The notes under the pieces: model-generated
Databases searched by the model: none
The model's input: the letters and a program-made list of their open reading frames with translations, nothing else
What the model was told of the DNA's origin: nothing
Translations under genes and position numbers: made by a program
Assembly: GCA_900555465.1 (NCBI GenBank)
Contig: USLE01000093.1
Span: 1-5,990 of the forward strand
DNA: 5,990 nucleotides
Origin: an uncultured Butyricicoccus sp.
Lineage (GTDB): Bacteria > Bacillota > Clostridia > Oscillospirales > Butyricicoccaceae
Direction: 5' to 3'
Part shown: positions 1-5,827 of the stretch, one piece after another
Position numbering within the stretch: the stretch's first letter is position 1
Layout: the number at the start of each line of letters is the position of its first letter

Positions 1-915
1 GAAGATATCCTCGAGGCTCGCCTTTTTGAGCGTCATCTCGAGCAGCGCCTTCCGGCGCGATGCAAAGGCGAAAAACAGCGCGCGGGAGACCGCATAGATA
101 TCGCGGCTGTCCGTATGCACCCGGGCGGAGAGCAGGCCGCCCTGCTTTTTCTCCAGCGCGATGTCGGTAATATCATCCACGCGGGACAGGATCGAGCGGA
201 CGGTCTGCTCATCCGCCTCCGTGGTAAAGTCGATCTCACCCGCCGAAAGCAGGCTGCGCTCCAGCTGGTCCGGCTCGCCAAAGGCGAGCAGCTTCCCGTG
301 CGCGATGATCAGGATCTTCTCGCAGATCGCCTGCACCTCGGAGAGGATGTGCGAGCTGAGGATGACCGTGTGCGCCTGCCCGAGCTGGCGGATGAGGTCG
401 CGGATCTCGATGATCTGCAGGGGGTCGAGGCCGACCGTCGGTTCGTCCAGAATAATCACCTTGGGGCTGCCGAGCAGCGCCTGCGCGATGCCGACGCGCT
501 GTTTGTAGCCCTTGGACAGGGCGGAGATGCGGCGGTGCGCGACCTCGCGGATCTTGACCTGCCCGATCACCTCGCTGACCTGCCGGTCGAGCTCCTCGCC
601 CCGCAGTCCCTTGGCCTCCCCGACAAACCGCAGATATTCCAACGGGGTCTCGTTCAAATAGAGCGGCGGCTGTTCGGGCAGGTAACCGATCAGGCGCTTG
701 GCCTGCTCCGGCTCGGCCAGAATATCAAACTCACCCACCGTCACGCGGCCCGATGTCGGGGACAGACAGCCGGTCATAATGTTCATGGTGGTCGTTTTGC
801 CCGCGCCGTTCGGCCCGAGGAAGCCGTAAACATGGCCTTCGGCGATCTGGAAGGACAGGTCGTCGACCGCGAGAAAATCGCCGTAGTATTTTGTCAAGTG
901 TTCGACCTTTATCAT
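1..915 (-). CDS. ABC transporter ATP-binding protein, 3' end cut by window edge
   Basis: This is the cytoplasmic ATPase subunit of an ABC exporter, probably of the ABC-2 type, which hydrolyses ATP to drive a separate membrane permease. The 305 visible residues contain the full nucleotide-binding domain: Walker A GPNGAGKT at about 34-41, signature LSKGYKQ at about 133-139, Walker B VIILDEPT at about 153-160 with the catalytic Glu, and the switch His in SSH at about 187-189. A C-terminal extension of about 85 residues ends in KASLEDIF, like the SLEDIF/TLEDVF stretch near the end of GldA/CcmA-like ATPases, so only a few residues are probably missing. The start is the ATG at 915-913, preceded by GAGGAGG at 929-923 with a 7-nt gap. 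It has its own promoter and lies after the terminator of the two-component operon. The permease would be expected just beyond the left edge. The substrate cannot be told from the ATPase. Confidence 0.93.
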   Translation of the reverse strand, partial: MIKVEHLTKYYGDFLAVDDLSFQIAEGHVYGFLGPNGAGKTTTMNIMTGCLSPTSGRVTVGEFDILAEPEQAKRLIGYLPEQPPLYLNETPLEYLRFVGEAKGLRGEELDRQVSEVIGQVKIREVAHRRISALSKGYKQRVGIAQALLGSPKVIILDEPTVGLDPLQIIEIRDLIRQLGQAHTVILSSHILSEVQAICEKILIIAHGKLLAFGEPDQLERSLLSAGEIDFTTEADEQTVRSILSRVDDITDIALEKKQGGLLSARVHTDSRDIYAVSRALFFAFASRRKALLEMTLKKASLEDIF

Positions 916-980
916 GGAAGAACCTCCTCACCCAGTTATGCTTTGCGTCCCGGGCAGCCGGCGCCGCCCGTTTGTGGCTC

Positions 981-1012
981 AGTATACTATGCGGCGCTAA
1001 AGCGGCGCTAAA
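981..1012 (-). promoter_or_regulatory. Probable activated promoter of the ABC gene
   Basis: A -10 hexamer TATACT (986-981, five of six consensus bases) lies about 60 bp before the ABC start codon. At the correct distance upstream no good -35 hexamer exists: the 17-bp and 18-bp spacings give AGCGCC and TAGCGC. That place is taken by two tandem 11-bp repeats. A good -10, a poor -35 and direct repeats at one helical turn suggest a promoter that depends on an activator. The 8-mer GTATACTG around the -10 recurs at the probable promoter of the SLH protease. Confidence 0.55.
991..1012 (-). repeat. Perfect tandem 11-bp direct repeat in the ABC promoter
   Basis: Positions 991-1001 and 1002-1012 are identical; on the minus strand each unit reads TTTAGCGCCGC. 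The two units abut with no gap and end 4 bp before the -10 hexamer. OmpR/PhoB-family regulators bind as head-to-tail dimers to direct half-sites about 10-11 bp apart, so this is a candidate operator for the response regulator encoded next door. The binding itself is inference. Confidence 0.7.
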
Positions 1013-1029
1013 GAAACCCGGGCGGAAGC

Positions 1030-1075
1030 AAAAAAACAGGCGGGGGAAAGCTGTTTGGCAGCCCTCCCCCGCCTG
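1030..1075 (-). terminator. Rho-independent terminator of the regulator-kinase operon
   Basis: An 11-bp perfect stem pairs 1065-1075 with 1037-1047 (CAGGCGGGGGA with TCCCCCGCCTG). A second small stem, GCTG with CAGC (1050-1053 and 1059-1062), sits inside the loop. On the minus strand the stem is followed directly by seven T (1036-1030). It begins 25 bp after the kinase stop codon, so it closes the two-component operon and separates it from the ABC gene. Confidence 0.92.
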
Positions 1076-1100
1076 CGGCGCATGCCGGATGCGGAGAAAA

Positions 1101-2330
1101 TTATTTCAGATCCACCCGGAAGCCGATCATCTGCCCTTTCCGGTAGGCGTGGATGCCCCTGTGGTGGTTTTTGACAATGGACTGCGCAATGGACAGCCCC
1201 ACGCCGAAGCTGCCGGAAAACGTCCGCGCCTTGTCCGCGCGGTAGAACCGGTCGAACAGCCGGTCCAGCTCGAGTTGATCCACGTCCGCGCAGGTGTTTT
1301 CCACAGTGAGCACCGGATGGTGCCTGTGATACAGCTGCACCCGGATCACGCCGCCCGGGTCGCAGTATTTGACTGCGTTGTCCAGCAGGATGGCGGTCAG
1401 GCGGCGCACCAGCGCCTCGTCCCCGTGATAGGGCAGATCGGGCGCGATGTCGGCGGACAGCGCCTTGCCGCGCTCGGCAGCCAGCGGCGCAAATTCGGAT
1501 ACCGTGTCCAGCACCGCGCCGCTCAGGTCGAAGTCGGAAACCGCTTCCGGCGCATCGCTTTCGTCCATGCGGGACAGGGTGACCATCTGGTCGATGAGCA
1601 GCTTCATGCGCTCACCCTCGCTGCGGATGTCCTCCAGCCATTCGTTTTTCCCGACCTCGGACTCCACGATGTCCAGATTGGAGAGGATGAGCGTCAGCGG
1701 GGTCTTGAGCTCGTGGTTTGCGTCGGTGATGAACTGCTTCTGCTTTTCGTAGCTCTCCGCCACCGGGCGCACCGCCCGCCGCGAGATCAGGACCGTGAGC
1801 ATCAGGATGAGCAGCGCGCTGCCCAGCAGCACCAGAAAGGCGGTAAACAGCTGGCGGAAGGTCATATTCTGCTGCATATTGCCGTTGACAAACACAAACA
1901 TGGTGCCTGTCTCACCCGGGACAGCCTTGTAGCGGTAGTCGGACACCCAGCCGCGCTCGCCCCCTTCTGCTGCCGCGCGGGCCGCGTAATCCGCGACCTC
2001 CTCCTCTGAAATGGCGGAAACCGCATTCATGTTCATCTCCGTAACCTGTCCGTTTTCGTCCAGCCGGACGGTGAAAAACCGCGTGCTGAACCGGGTCTCC
2101 TCGGTGATTACGTCCTCATACGCGAGCCAATCGGACAGCGGTGAGCGGCCGGACGGCTGGAAGGCAGGAAACACGCCGTTGTTCGAGGCGATCGCGTCGG
2201 TCAGCGTATCCAGGATGCGGTTCATCTGCATCACGCCGGAAACCGCCTGAAACAGGAAGATACCTGTAAACACCAGCAGGACCGAGACCGCATTGATCAG
2301 GATGAATTTTTTTCGCAGCGTGAAGATCAT
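1101..2330 (-). CDS. Membrane sensor histidine kinase of a two-component system
   Basis: This 409-residue inner-membrane kinase senses an unknown signal, autophosphorylates on His and passes the phosphate to the response regulator encoded just before it. Transmembrane helix 1 spans about 9-30, an extracytoplasmic sensor region about 31-160, and helix 2 about 161-183. A short linker (SRRAVRPVAESYEKQKQF) leads straight into the dimerisation domain DANHELKTPL, with phospho-acceptor His206; no full-length HAMP domain fits between. The ATPase domain shows the N box LLDNAVKY (Asn318), the F box LFDRFYRADKAR (about 358-369) and the glycine box GSFGVGLS (about 373-380). The first ATP-lid motif is degenerate, ENT instead of DxG. 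The start ATG overlaps the regulator stop as ATGA, and GGAGG lies at 2342-2338, 7 nt before it, so translation is coupled. The sensor region resembles nothing I recognise. Confidence 0.95.
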   Translation of the reverse strand: MIFTLRKKFILINAVSVLLVFTGIFLFQAVSGVMQMNRILDTLTDAIASNNGVFPAFQPSGRSPLSDWLAYEDVITEETRFSTRFFTVRLDENGQVTEMNMNAVSAISEEEVADYAARAAAEGGERGWVSDYRYKAVPGETGTMFVFVNGNMQQNMTFRQLFTAFLVLLGSALLILMLTVLISRRAVRPVAESYEKQKQFITDANHELKTPLTLILSNLDIVESEVGKNEWLEDIRSEGERMKLLIDQMVTLSRMDESDAPEAVSDFDLSGAVLDTVSEFAPLAAERGKALSADIAPDLPYHGDEALVRRLTAILLDNAVKYCDPGGVIRVQLYHRHHPVLTVENTCADVDQLELDRLFDRFYRADKARTFSGSFGVGLSIAQSIVKNHHRGIHAYRKGQMIGFRVDLK

Positions 2331-3001
2331 GCTTTGTCCTCCAGCACATAGCCGGCATTGCGGACAAAGCGGATCTCGAGCGGCGCGCCGAGGGCGGTAA
2401 TCTTTTTGCGCAGGTTGGAGATGTGCACCCAGACCACGCTGGTATCCACATTCGTGTCCCAGCCCCAGAGATGGGTGATGAACCGCTCGGTGGGGATGAT
2501 GCTGCCGGGCGCCTGCATCATCATCTCGAGCAGCTGGAACTCCTTGCTGCTCAGCGCCTGATCCCGCCCCTGATAGAGCAGCTGGTAGGTCGAGCGGTTG
2601 AGCGTCACCGCGCCGAAGGTGAGCAGGTCGGGCAGATAGGTTTCCTTGCGCCGCAGCATGGCGCGCACGCGCGCGAGCAGCTCGACGGTGGAAAACGGCT
2701 TGGGCAGGTAGTCGTCCGCCCCGCAGTCCAGCCCCTCCACGCGCTGGGCAACCTCGGTCCGCGCGGTCAGGAACAGCGCCGGGGTGGTGATGCCCTCCCG
2801 CCGCAGGGTCTGCAGGACCTGCAGCCCGTCCAGCCCGGGTATCATAATATCCAGCACCAGCCCGTCATACTCGCGTGTGCGCCCGTGCACAAGTGCCTCT
2901 GCGCCGTCAGACACGCCATCTGCGCTGAATTTACTTCGCTGAAAAATATGCAGCAACGATTTGAGCAGCTTAGGATCATCCTCCGCAATCAACAGTCTCA
3001 T
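2327..3001 (-). CDS. OmpR/PhoB-family response regulator
   Basis: This 224-residue cytoplasmic transcription factor is activated by phosphorylation from the adjacent kinase. The receiver domain (about 1-118) has the acidic pair in AEDD (Asp8, Asp9), phospho-acceptor Asp51 in LVLDIMIPG, the switch Thr79 in FLTAR and Lys101 in LPKPF, so every key residue is present. The winged-helix DNA-binding domain (about 127-222) shows LSSKEFQLLEMMM, and a recognition helix region VVWVHISNLRKKI followed by the wing RNAGYVLE, typical of OmpR/PhoB members. I chose the ATG at 3001-2999 because GGGAGG lies 7 nt before it and the protein then begins at the family-typical MRLLIAEDD; an upstream in-frame ATG at 3022 would add seven residues but lies before this ribosome binding site. 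Its stop overlaps the kinase start by 4 nt. The name VanR- or CiaR-like is possible but not supported closely enough for a symbol. Confidence 0.96.
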   Translation of the reverse strand: MRLLIAEDDPKLLKSLLHIFQRSKFSADGVSDGAEALVHGRTREYDGLVLDIMIPGLDGLQVLQTLRREGITTPALFLTARTEVAQRVEGLDCGADDYLPKPFSTVELLARVRAMLRRKETYLPDLLTFGAVTLNRSTYQLLYQGRDQALSSKEFQLLEMMMQAPGSIIPTERFITHLWGWDTNVDTSVVWVHISNLRKKITALGAPLEIRFVRNAGYVLEDKA

Positions 3002-3008
3002 TCGATTT

Positions 3009-3014
3009 CCTCCC
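3009..3014 (-). promoter_or_regulatory. Ribosome binding site fixing the response regulator start
   Basis: GGGAGG on the minus strand ends 7 nt before the ATG at 3001. It falls within what would be coding sequence if the upstream ATG at 3022 were used, so it decides for the shorter protein. The five complete gene starts in this window all show the same 7-nt spacing. Confidence 0.85.
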
Positions 3015-3049
3015 GGTATCATATTGCCGCTTGTCGGGGGCGGCTATTA

Positions 3050-3055
3050 TTTATA
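3050..3055 (-). promoter_or_regulatory. Probable -10 element of the regulator-kinase operon
   Basis: The minus strand reads GTATAAATAATA at 3056-3045, containing TATAAA (five of six consensus bases) about 50 bp before the response regulator ATG. At 17-18 bp upstream there is only AAACAG or AAAACA, a weak -35. A weak -35 would fit autoregulation by the response regulator, but I found no copy of the 11-bp repeat here. Confidence 0.4.
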
Positions 3056-3214
3056 CTCTATCAGAGGAATATCTGTTTTTTGTGTGTAAATCAGTTCGAT
3101 TTTGTGAAGCCGCAGAATAGCGATATCCCAGCTTTTTACTATGTACACAGATGCGGACGCACCGGCCCCGGTTGCTGCGTGGGCGGTTGCGATCAGGCAG
3201 TCCTGTTGAGCGCG

Positions 3215-3259
3215 GGGCAGTTCCTTGCCGTTATCCCGGAACGGCCGCCGGAACTGCCC
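3215..3259. repeat. Two-stage inverted repeat (hairpin) of unknown role
   Basis: An outer perfect 10-bp inverted repeat pairs GGGCAGTTCC (3215-3224) with GGAACTGCCC (3250-3259). Inside it a second perfect 6-bp inverted repeat pairs GCCGTT (3227-3232) with AACGGC (3240-3245) around a 7-nt loop. The two stems are separated by an asymmetric internal loop of 2 and 4 nt. There is no T-run after it on either strand, so it is not a usual terminator. It lies 30 nt past the protease terminator and about 210 nt before the response regulator start. Confidence 0.75.
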
Positions 3260-3288
3260 AACCTTCGCTTGCACATCTGCAAACCCTC

Positions 3289-3326
3289 AAAAGAAAATAC
3301 CTGCCGCAGTTCCTGCGGCAGGTATT
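3289..3326 (-). terminator. Rho-independent terminator of the protease gene
   Basis: A perfect 14-bp stem pairs 3313-3326 with 3296-3309 around a 3-nt loop. On the minus strand the stem runs into TTTT, a single C and TTTT (3297-3289). The plus-strand side also has a weaker T-rich tail, but no plus-strand gene exists to use it. It lies 73 bp after the protease stop codon. Confidence 0.9.
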
Positions 3327-3399
3327 CTTTCTCTGGACGGTTTCAGTTGTTGTCCCGATGCGGACACGTCAAAGGCGGTCCTTTTGTCAATAATGCGGT

Positions 3400-5025
3400 T
3401 CAGGCGCGGATGCTCCCCAGCTGCACAGAAGCAGCCTGCGGCAGCCCGCCGACCGGCTGGGACTGTATGCCGGACACAAACACGCCCAGCACAGGCGTCC
3501 CCTGATACGTGGTTTCATAGAGCTTGACGGATAACAGATAGCCGGCGGATGAGGTGAACGCCCCATCCGAGAACTGGTAGAATGTGTTCCCGTTGAGCGC
3601 CGCATAGTATTGCAGCAGCTGCCGATTGCTGTCCGTCAGGTCGGACAGGCGGTAGTAATAGCAGGTCGTGCCGCGGTCGCGCACAGAGGCCAGCAGCGGG
3701 ACGCCGGTCACCTTGCCGAAATCCGGCACCGGATACTGCTTGTCATAGCAGAGCGAGGCGTCCGGCTGGTGGGTGCGCGTGTATTCCGCCGGCGTATAGG
3801 CGGTCGCGCCGTCCATGCTGTCCAGCGCCGTGATCGGGACCGAGAACGACGGCGTGCCGCCCGACTGGCTGCTGACCGTGATGCCGACCAGCTCGCCGCG
3901 GCTGTTGACCAGCGCGCCGCCCGAGTTGCCGCTGATGACGCTTGCTGTGCTCTGGATCAGCGGGGTCAGGTAATCGGTGTTGGCCGGATTGGTCACCGTG
4001 CCCGCGGTCACCCTGGCTGCGCCGCCGCCCGGATAGCCCAGGGCGTATACGGTCTCGCCGGTCTGCACCTGCGCCGCGGTCTCGAGGTACGCCATGCTGC
4101 TGCCCACAACGCGGATATACGCGATATCCGCCTGCGCGTCCAGATCATAGACGCTGACCTCGCGCTTGACACCGTCCGACATCTCCGCGACCAGGCGGGA
4201 CACGCCGTTAACGATGTGCCCGCAGGTCACGGCATCGCCGTTTGCACTGATGATCACGCCGCTGCCCATGCTGAGCAGGTCGCCGCGCGCGTTGTAGGAA
4301 TACAGCTTGAATACCGCCGGGATACAGCGGGCATAGATCTCGTCCGCTGTCAGTTCGGCCTGCGTATCGGTCAGGGTGATGCTCTGCCGCAGGTTCGGGT
4401 CCGCCATGCGGGTGACGATCGCCGCGGCCTCGCTGCGCTTAATCGTATTATCCGGCAGGAACCGGCCCGTGGAATCGCCGGTCAGCACGCCCGCGCGGTA
4501 GAGCAGATAGACTTCATCCGCGTAAGACGTGCTCATGGACACATCCGGGATCGCGCCGTCCGCGACCGTGTTGATCGCGCTGAGCGCCTCCTCAGGCAGG
4601 GCGGCCGCGAGCACGGAGGCAAACACCGCACGCGACGCCGGGCTGTTGTAGTCCGAGCGCGCGGCAGTCAGGATGCCGTTTTGCAGCGCGTAGTCCACAT
4701 AGGTCTGGTACCACGGGGTAGACGGCGTGAAATCCGCGCTGCCCGTATGATAGATGCTGTGCAGGCTGGCTGCAAGCTTGACCGCCTCGGCCACGGTCAG
4801 CTGGCTGTCCGGCGCAAAGGTGGTCGCGGACTGGCCGTTGATCAGGCCGTATTCATAGGCGGTGCGGACGTTTTCCGCATACCATGCGGATTCCGCCACA
4901 TCGGTGAACTGCCCGGGCGTGTAGGACGCCTGCGCAGTGAAATTCTCATAGCCCGCGAACGCGGACGGCAGCGTGCCGATCGCCAGCACGGCCGCCAGCA
5001 GCAGGCTGAACACTCTTTTTTTCAC
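3400..5025 (-). CDS. Secreted SLH-domain trypsin-like serine protease (S1C/HtrA-like)
   Basis: This 541-residue exported protein should sit on the cell surface and cleave proteins there. A signal peptide covers about 1-24 (KKR, a hydrophobic core, then cleavage after SAFA). Three S-layer homology domains follow at about 39-88 (FTDV, WY, LINGQ, FAPD), 98-145 (second copy, more divergent) and 158-207 (IPDV, GVLTGDSTGRFLPD, RSEAA); such domains bind pyruvylated cell-wall polymer. The protease domain spans about 228-405, with His270 in TCGHIV, Asp300 in QADIAYIRV and Ser368 in SGNSGGALV, so the triad is complete. No PDZ domain follows; residues 406-541 are a tyrosine-rich region I do not recognise. 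The start is GTG at 5025-5023, with GGAGG 7 nt upstream and the signal peptide beginning there; a longer reading frame up to 5307 runs antisense-like through the flavin reductase gene and lacks sense. Confidence 0.92.
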   Translation of the reverse strand: MKKRVFSLLLAAVLAIGTLPSAFAGYENFTAQASYTPGQFTDVAESAWYAENVRTAYEYGLINGQSATTFAPDSQLTVAEAVKLAASLHSIYHTGSADFTPSTPWYQTYVDYALQNGILTAARSDYNSPASRAVFASVLAAALPEEALSAINTVADGAIPDVSMSTSYADEVYLLYRAGVLTGDSTGRFLPDNTIKRSEAAAIVTRMADPNLRQSITLTDTQAELTADEIYARCIPAVFKLYSYNARGDLLSMGSGVIISANGDAVTCGHIVNGVSRLVAEMSDGVKREVSVYDLDAQADIAYIRVVGSSMAYLETAAQVQTGETVYALGYPGGGAARVTAGTVTNPANTDYLTPLIQSTASVISGNSGGALVNSRGELVGITVSSQSGGTPSFSVPITALDSMDGATAYTPAEYTRTHQPDASLCYDKQYPVPDFGKVTGVPLLASVRDRGTTCYYYRLSDLTDSNRQLLQYYAALNGNTFYQFSDGAFTSSAGYLLSVKLYETTYQGTPVLGVFVSGIQSQPVGGLPQAASVQLGSIRA

Positions 5026-5032
5026 GTTACAT

Positions 5033-5037
5033 CCTCC
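5033..5037 (-). promoter_or_regulatory. Ribosome binding site fixing a GTG start for the protease
   Basis: GGAGG on the minus strand is followed 7 nt later by the GTG at 5025. The gap contains an ATG immediately followed by TAA (5032-5027), which abuts the GGAGG too closely to be used. The GTG is the only start that places the signal peptide at the N terminus. Confidence 0.85.
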
Positions 5038-5075
5038 GGTTTTGGGGTGGGTCTGCTGAAAACAGCGCTGTATCC

Positions 5076-5081
5076 AGTATA
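5076..5081 (-). promoter_or_regulatory. Possible -10 element of the protease gene
   Basis: TATACT on the minus strand lies about 50 bp before the GTG start, in the 103-bp gap after the flavin reductase gene. There is no good -35 at 17 bp. The surrounding GTATACTG is identical to that at the ABC promoter. No convincing terminator follows the flavin reductase gene, so read-through from it is also possible. Confidence 0.35.
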
Positions 5082-5128
5082 CCCCCGGTCGGTTGTCGAT
5101 TTGGTGAACAAATTGTGACGTTTGCGCC

Positions 5129-5632
5129 TCAGCCCTTGTAGGCTGCGACGATCTCGCCGATATACATCGCGTGATAGTCCTTGTCGCCGTACCACTTGTC
5201 GAGCGTCTCCCGCTGGAGGATATCCTCGGGCGGGATCTCGGTGCAGCAGCGCTTGCGGCACACCAGCACCAGCTCAGCCTCCGCGAAGGTGGGCTGACCA
5301 TCCACAAAGATGGGCGTCAGGCCGCTGTCGTGCATCTTATCCATGTCGCGGCCGGATTTGCTGCCCAGCAGGTTGAGGGCGTCGCGGTGTCCATTCTGTA
5401 AAAACGTCAGCGTAAAATACTCATTGTTATCAACAAATTCCTTGGTATAGCGGCTGTGGCGGATATAGCAGGTCGCCGAGGGCTTGCCCCAGATCACGCC
5501 CACGCCGCCCCAGCTGGCGGTCATGGTGTTCCAGCTGTTGGCCGAGCCGGCGGAAATCAGCATCCACTGCTTGCTGATCAGCTCGAACGGGTTAAAGGTC
5601 TGCTCTGCAATGTTGATTTTGGTAAAAGCCAT
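5129..5632 (-). CDS. Flavin reductase-like FMN-binding split-barrel protein
   Basis: This 167-residue cytoplasmic protein resembles the flavin reductase-like family, which binds FMN in a split beta-barrel and typically reduces free flavin with NAD(P)H or acts as a small flavoprotein. Evidence is the N-terminal pattern of the family: NPFELISKQWMLISAG (about 14-29), then NTMTASWGGVGVIWGKP (about 35-51), YIRHSRYTKEFVDNNEYFTLTFL (about 56-78, described in parts: R58-Y62 and F73-L78), and a late GEIVAAY. The length fits single-domain clostridial members. The start is the ATG at 5632-5630, preceded by AGGAGGG at 5646-5640 with a 7-nt gap; an upstream in-frame frame to 5734 only translates the repeat array and is rejected. 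The partner substrate is unknown, and nothing around it indicates a pathway. Its promoter is not clear: the repeat block lies directly upstream. Confidence 0.88.
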   Translation of the reverse strand: MAFTKINIAEQTFNPFELISKQWMLISAGSANSWNTMTASWGGVGVIWGKPSATCYIRHSRYTKEFVDNNEYFTLTFLQNGHRDALNLLGSKSGRDMDKMHDSGLTPIFVDGQPTFAEAELVLVCRKRCCTEIPPEDILQRETLDKWYGDKDYHAMYIGEIVAAYKG

Positions 5633-5639
5633 CGTGTTT

Positions 5640-5646
5640 CCCTCCT
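5640..5646 (-). promoter_or_regulatory. Ribosome binding site fixing the flavin reductase start
   Basis: AGGAGGG on the minus strand ends 7 nt before the ATG at 5632. It lies just 8 bp inside the end of the heptanucleotide repeat array, so the array forms the immediate upstream leader region of this gene. Confidence 0.85.
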
Positions 5647-5654
5647 GCGGTAAC

Positions 5655-5699
5655 AATGGAGAATGGGTAATTGAGAATGGATAATGGAAAATGTAGAAT
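5655..5699. repeat. Heptanucleotide tandem repeat array, six units
   Basis: Six consecutive 7-bp units on the plus strand read AATGGAG, AATGGGT, AATTGAG, AATGGAT, AATGGAA and AATGTAG, followed by a partial AAT. Every unit begins AAT, and the consensus is AATGGAG. It resembles in type the short tandemly repeated heptamers known from cyanobacterial genomes, and similar degenerate heptamer strings occur in clostridial intergenic regions. It adjoins the palindrome block to its right. Confidence 0.85.
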
Positions 5700-5719
5700 A
5701 AAGTCCCGCGCCGCCGCTC

Positions 5720-5732
5720 GCGCGCAGCGCGC
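5720..5732. repeat. Short GC palindrome GCGCGC-A-GCGCGC
   Basis: Two self-complementary GCGCGC blocks flank a single A. It resembles the right-hand palindrome at 5801-5815 and lies between the heptamer array and the nested palindromes, suggesting one compound repeat element. Confidence 0.5.
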
Positions 5733-5759
5733 ATTTAACGGGTGGATATAACACCGCTT

Positions 5760-5823
5760 CCGTAGGGGCGGCCATTGGCCGCCCGTTCCCGCATGGACGG
5801 GCGCGCACTGCGCGCCCCTACGG
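5760..5823. repeat. Nested palindromic element, cruciform- or MITE-like
   Basis: An outer perfect 11-bp inverted repeat joins CCGTAGGGGCG (5760-5770) and CGCCCCTACGG (5813-5823). Inside, GGGCGGCC (5766-5773) pairs with GGCCGCCC (5777-5784) around ATT, and GGGCGCGCA (5799-5807) pairs with TGCGCGCCC (5809-5817). A third option pairs GCCCGT (5781-5786) with ACGGGC (5797-5802). The pairings compete, so the element can switch between one long hairpin and a two-armed form. It encodes no transposase. Dispersed non-autonomous palindromes of this kind are common in intergenic regions of clostridial gut bacteria; this copy as a mobile element is inference. Confidence 0.75.
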
Positions 5824-5827
5824 GAGA

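Larger units (their letters stand above)
3002..3288. other. Gene-free spacer upstream of the two-component operon
   Basis: No convincing gene lies in this stretch between the protease terminator and the response regulator. It holds a two-stage hairpin (3215-3259), an AT-rich patch with a probable -10 element (3045-3056) and the ribosome binding site of the regulator. A 75-codon GTG-started frame (3274-3047, minus) crosses the hairpin and ends inside the probable -10; its composition and lack of recognisable domains argue against it. Confidence 0.6.

Noticed and set aside
115..2009. Two overlapping long plus-strand frames (115-1011 and 891-2009)
   Set aside because: They lie opposite the ABC ATPase and histidine kinase genes, have no ribosome binding site that fits, and the second one crosses the terminator hairpin.
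3047..3274. A 75-codon GTG-started frame on the minus strand between the protease and the regulator
   Set aside because: A GAGGG 9 nt upstream is a possible but weak ribosome binding site. The frame crosses a hairpin, ends inside the probable -10 of the next operon, has no recognisable domain, and no promoter separates it from the preceding terminator.
5027..5032. ATG directly followed by TAA just before the protease GTG, as a minimal upstream ORF
   Set aside because: The ATG touches the GGAGG with no spacing, so a ribosome could not initiate there. It is most likely a chance overlap.
5098..5115. Small inverted repeat ATTTG/CAAAT after the flavin reductase stop as a terminator
   Set aside because: The stem is only 5 bp, AT-rich and without a T-run, so it is too weak to call.
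3610..5118. Open reading frame of 502 codons on the plus strand opposite the protease gene
   Set aside because: It is antisense to a gene with a complete signal peptide, SLH domains and catalytic triad. Its translation is rich in Arg, Ala, Gly, Val and His without any domain, as expected from the complement of GC-rich codons.
5026..5307. N-terminal extension of the protease to 5307
   Set aside because: It would overlap the flavin reductase gene in another frame on the same strand and bury the signal peptide 94 residues inside. The Shine-Dalgarno and signal peptide both point to the GTG at 5025.
5633..5734. N-terminal extension of the flavin reductase to 5734
   Set aside because: It would translate the heptamer array and GC-rich palindrome, and the ATG at 5632 has an excellent ribosome binding site and matches the start of the family domain.
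5655..5823. CRISPR array
   Set aside because: The repeat units are 7 bp without spacers, and the palindromes are nested rather than regularly spaced.
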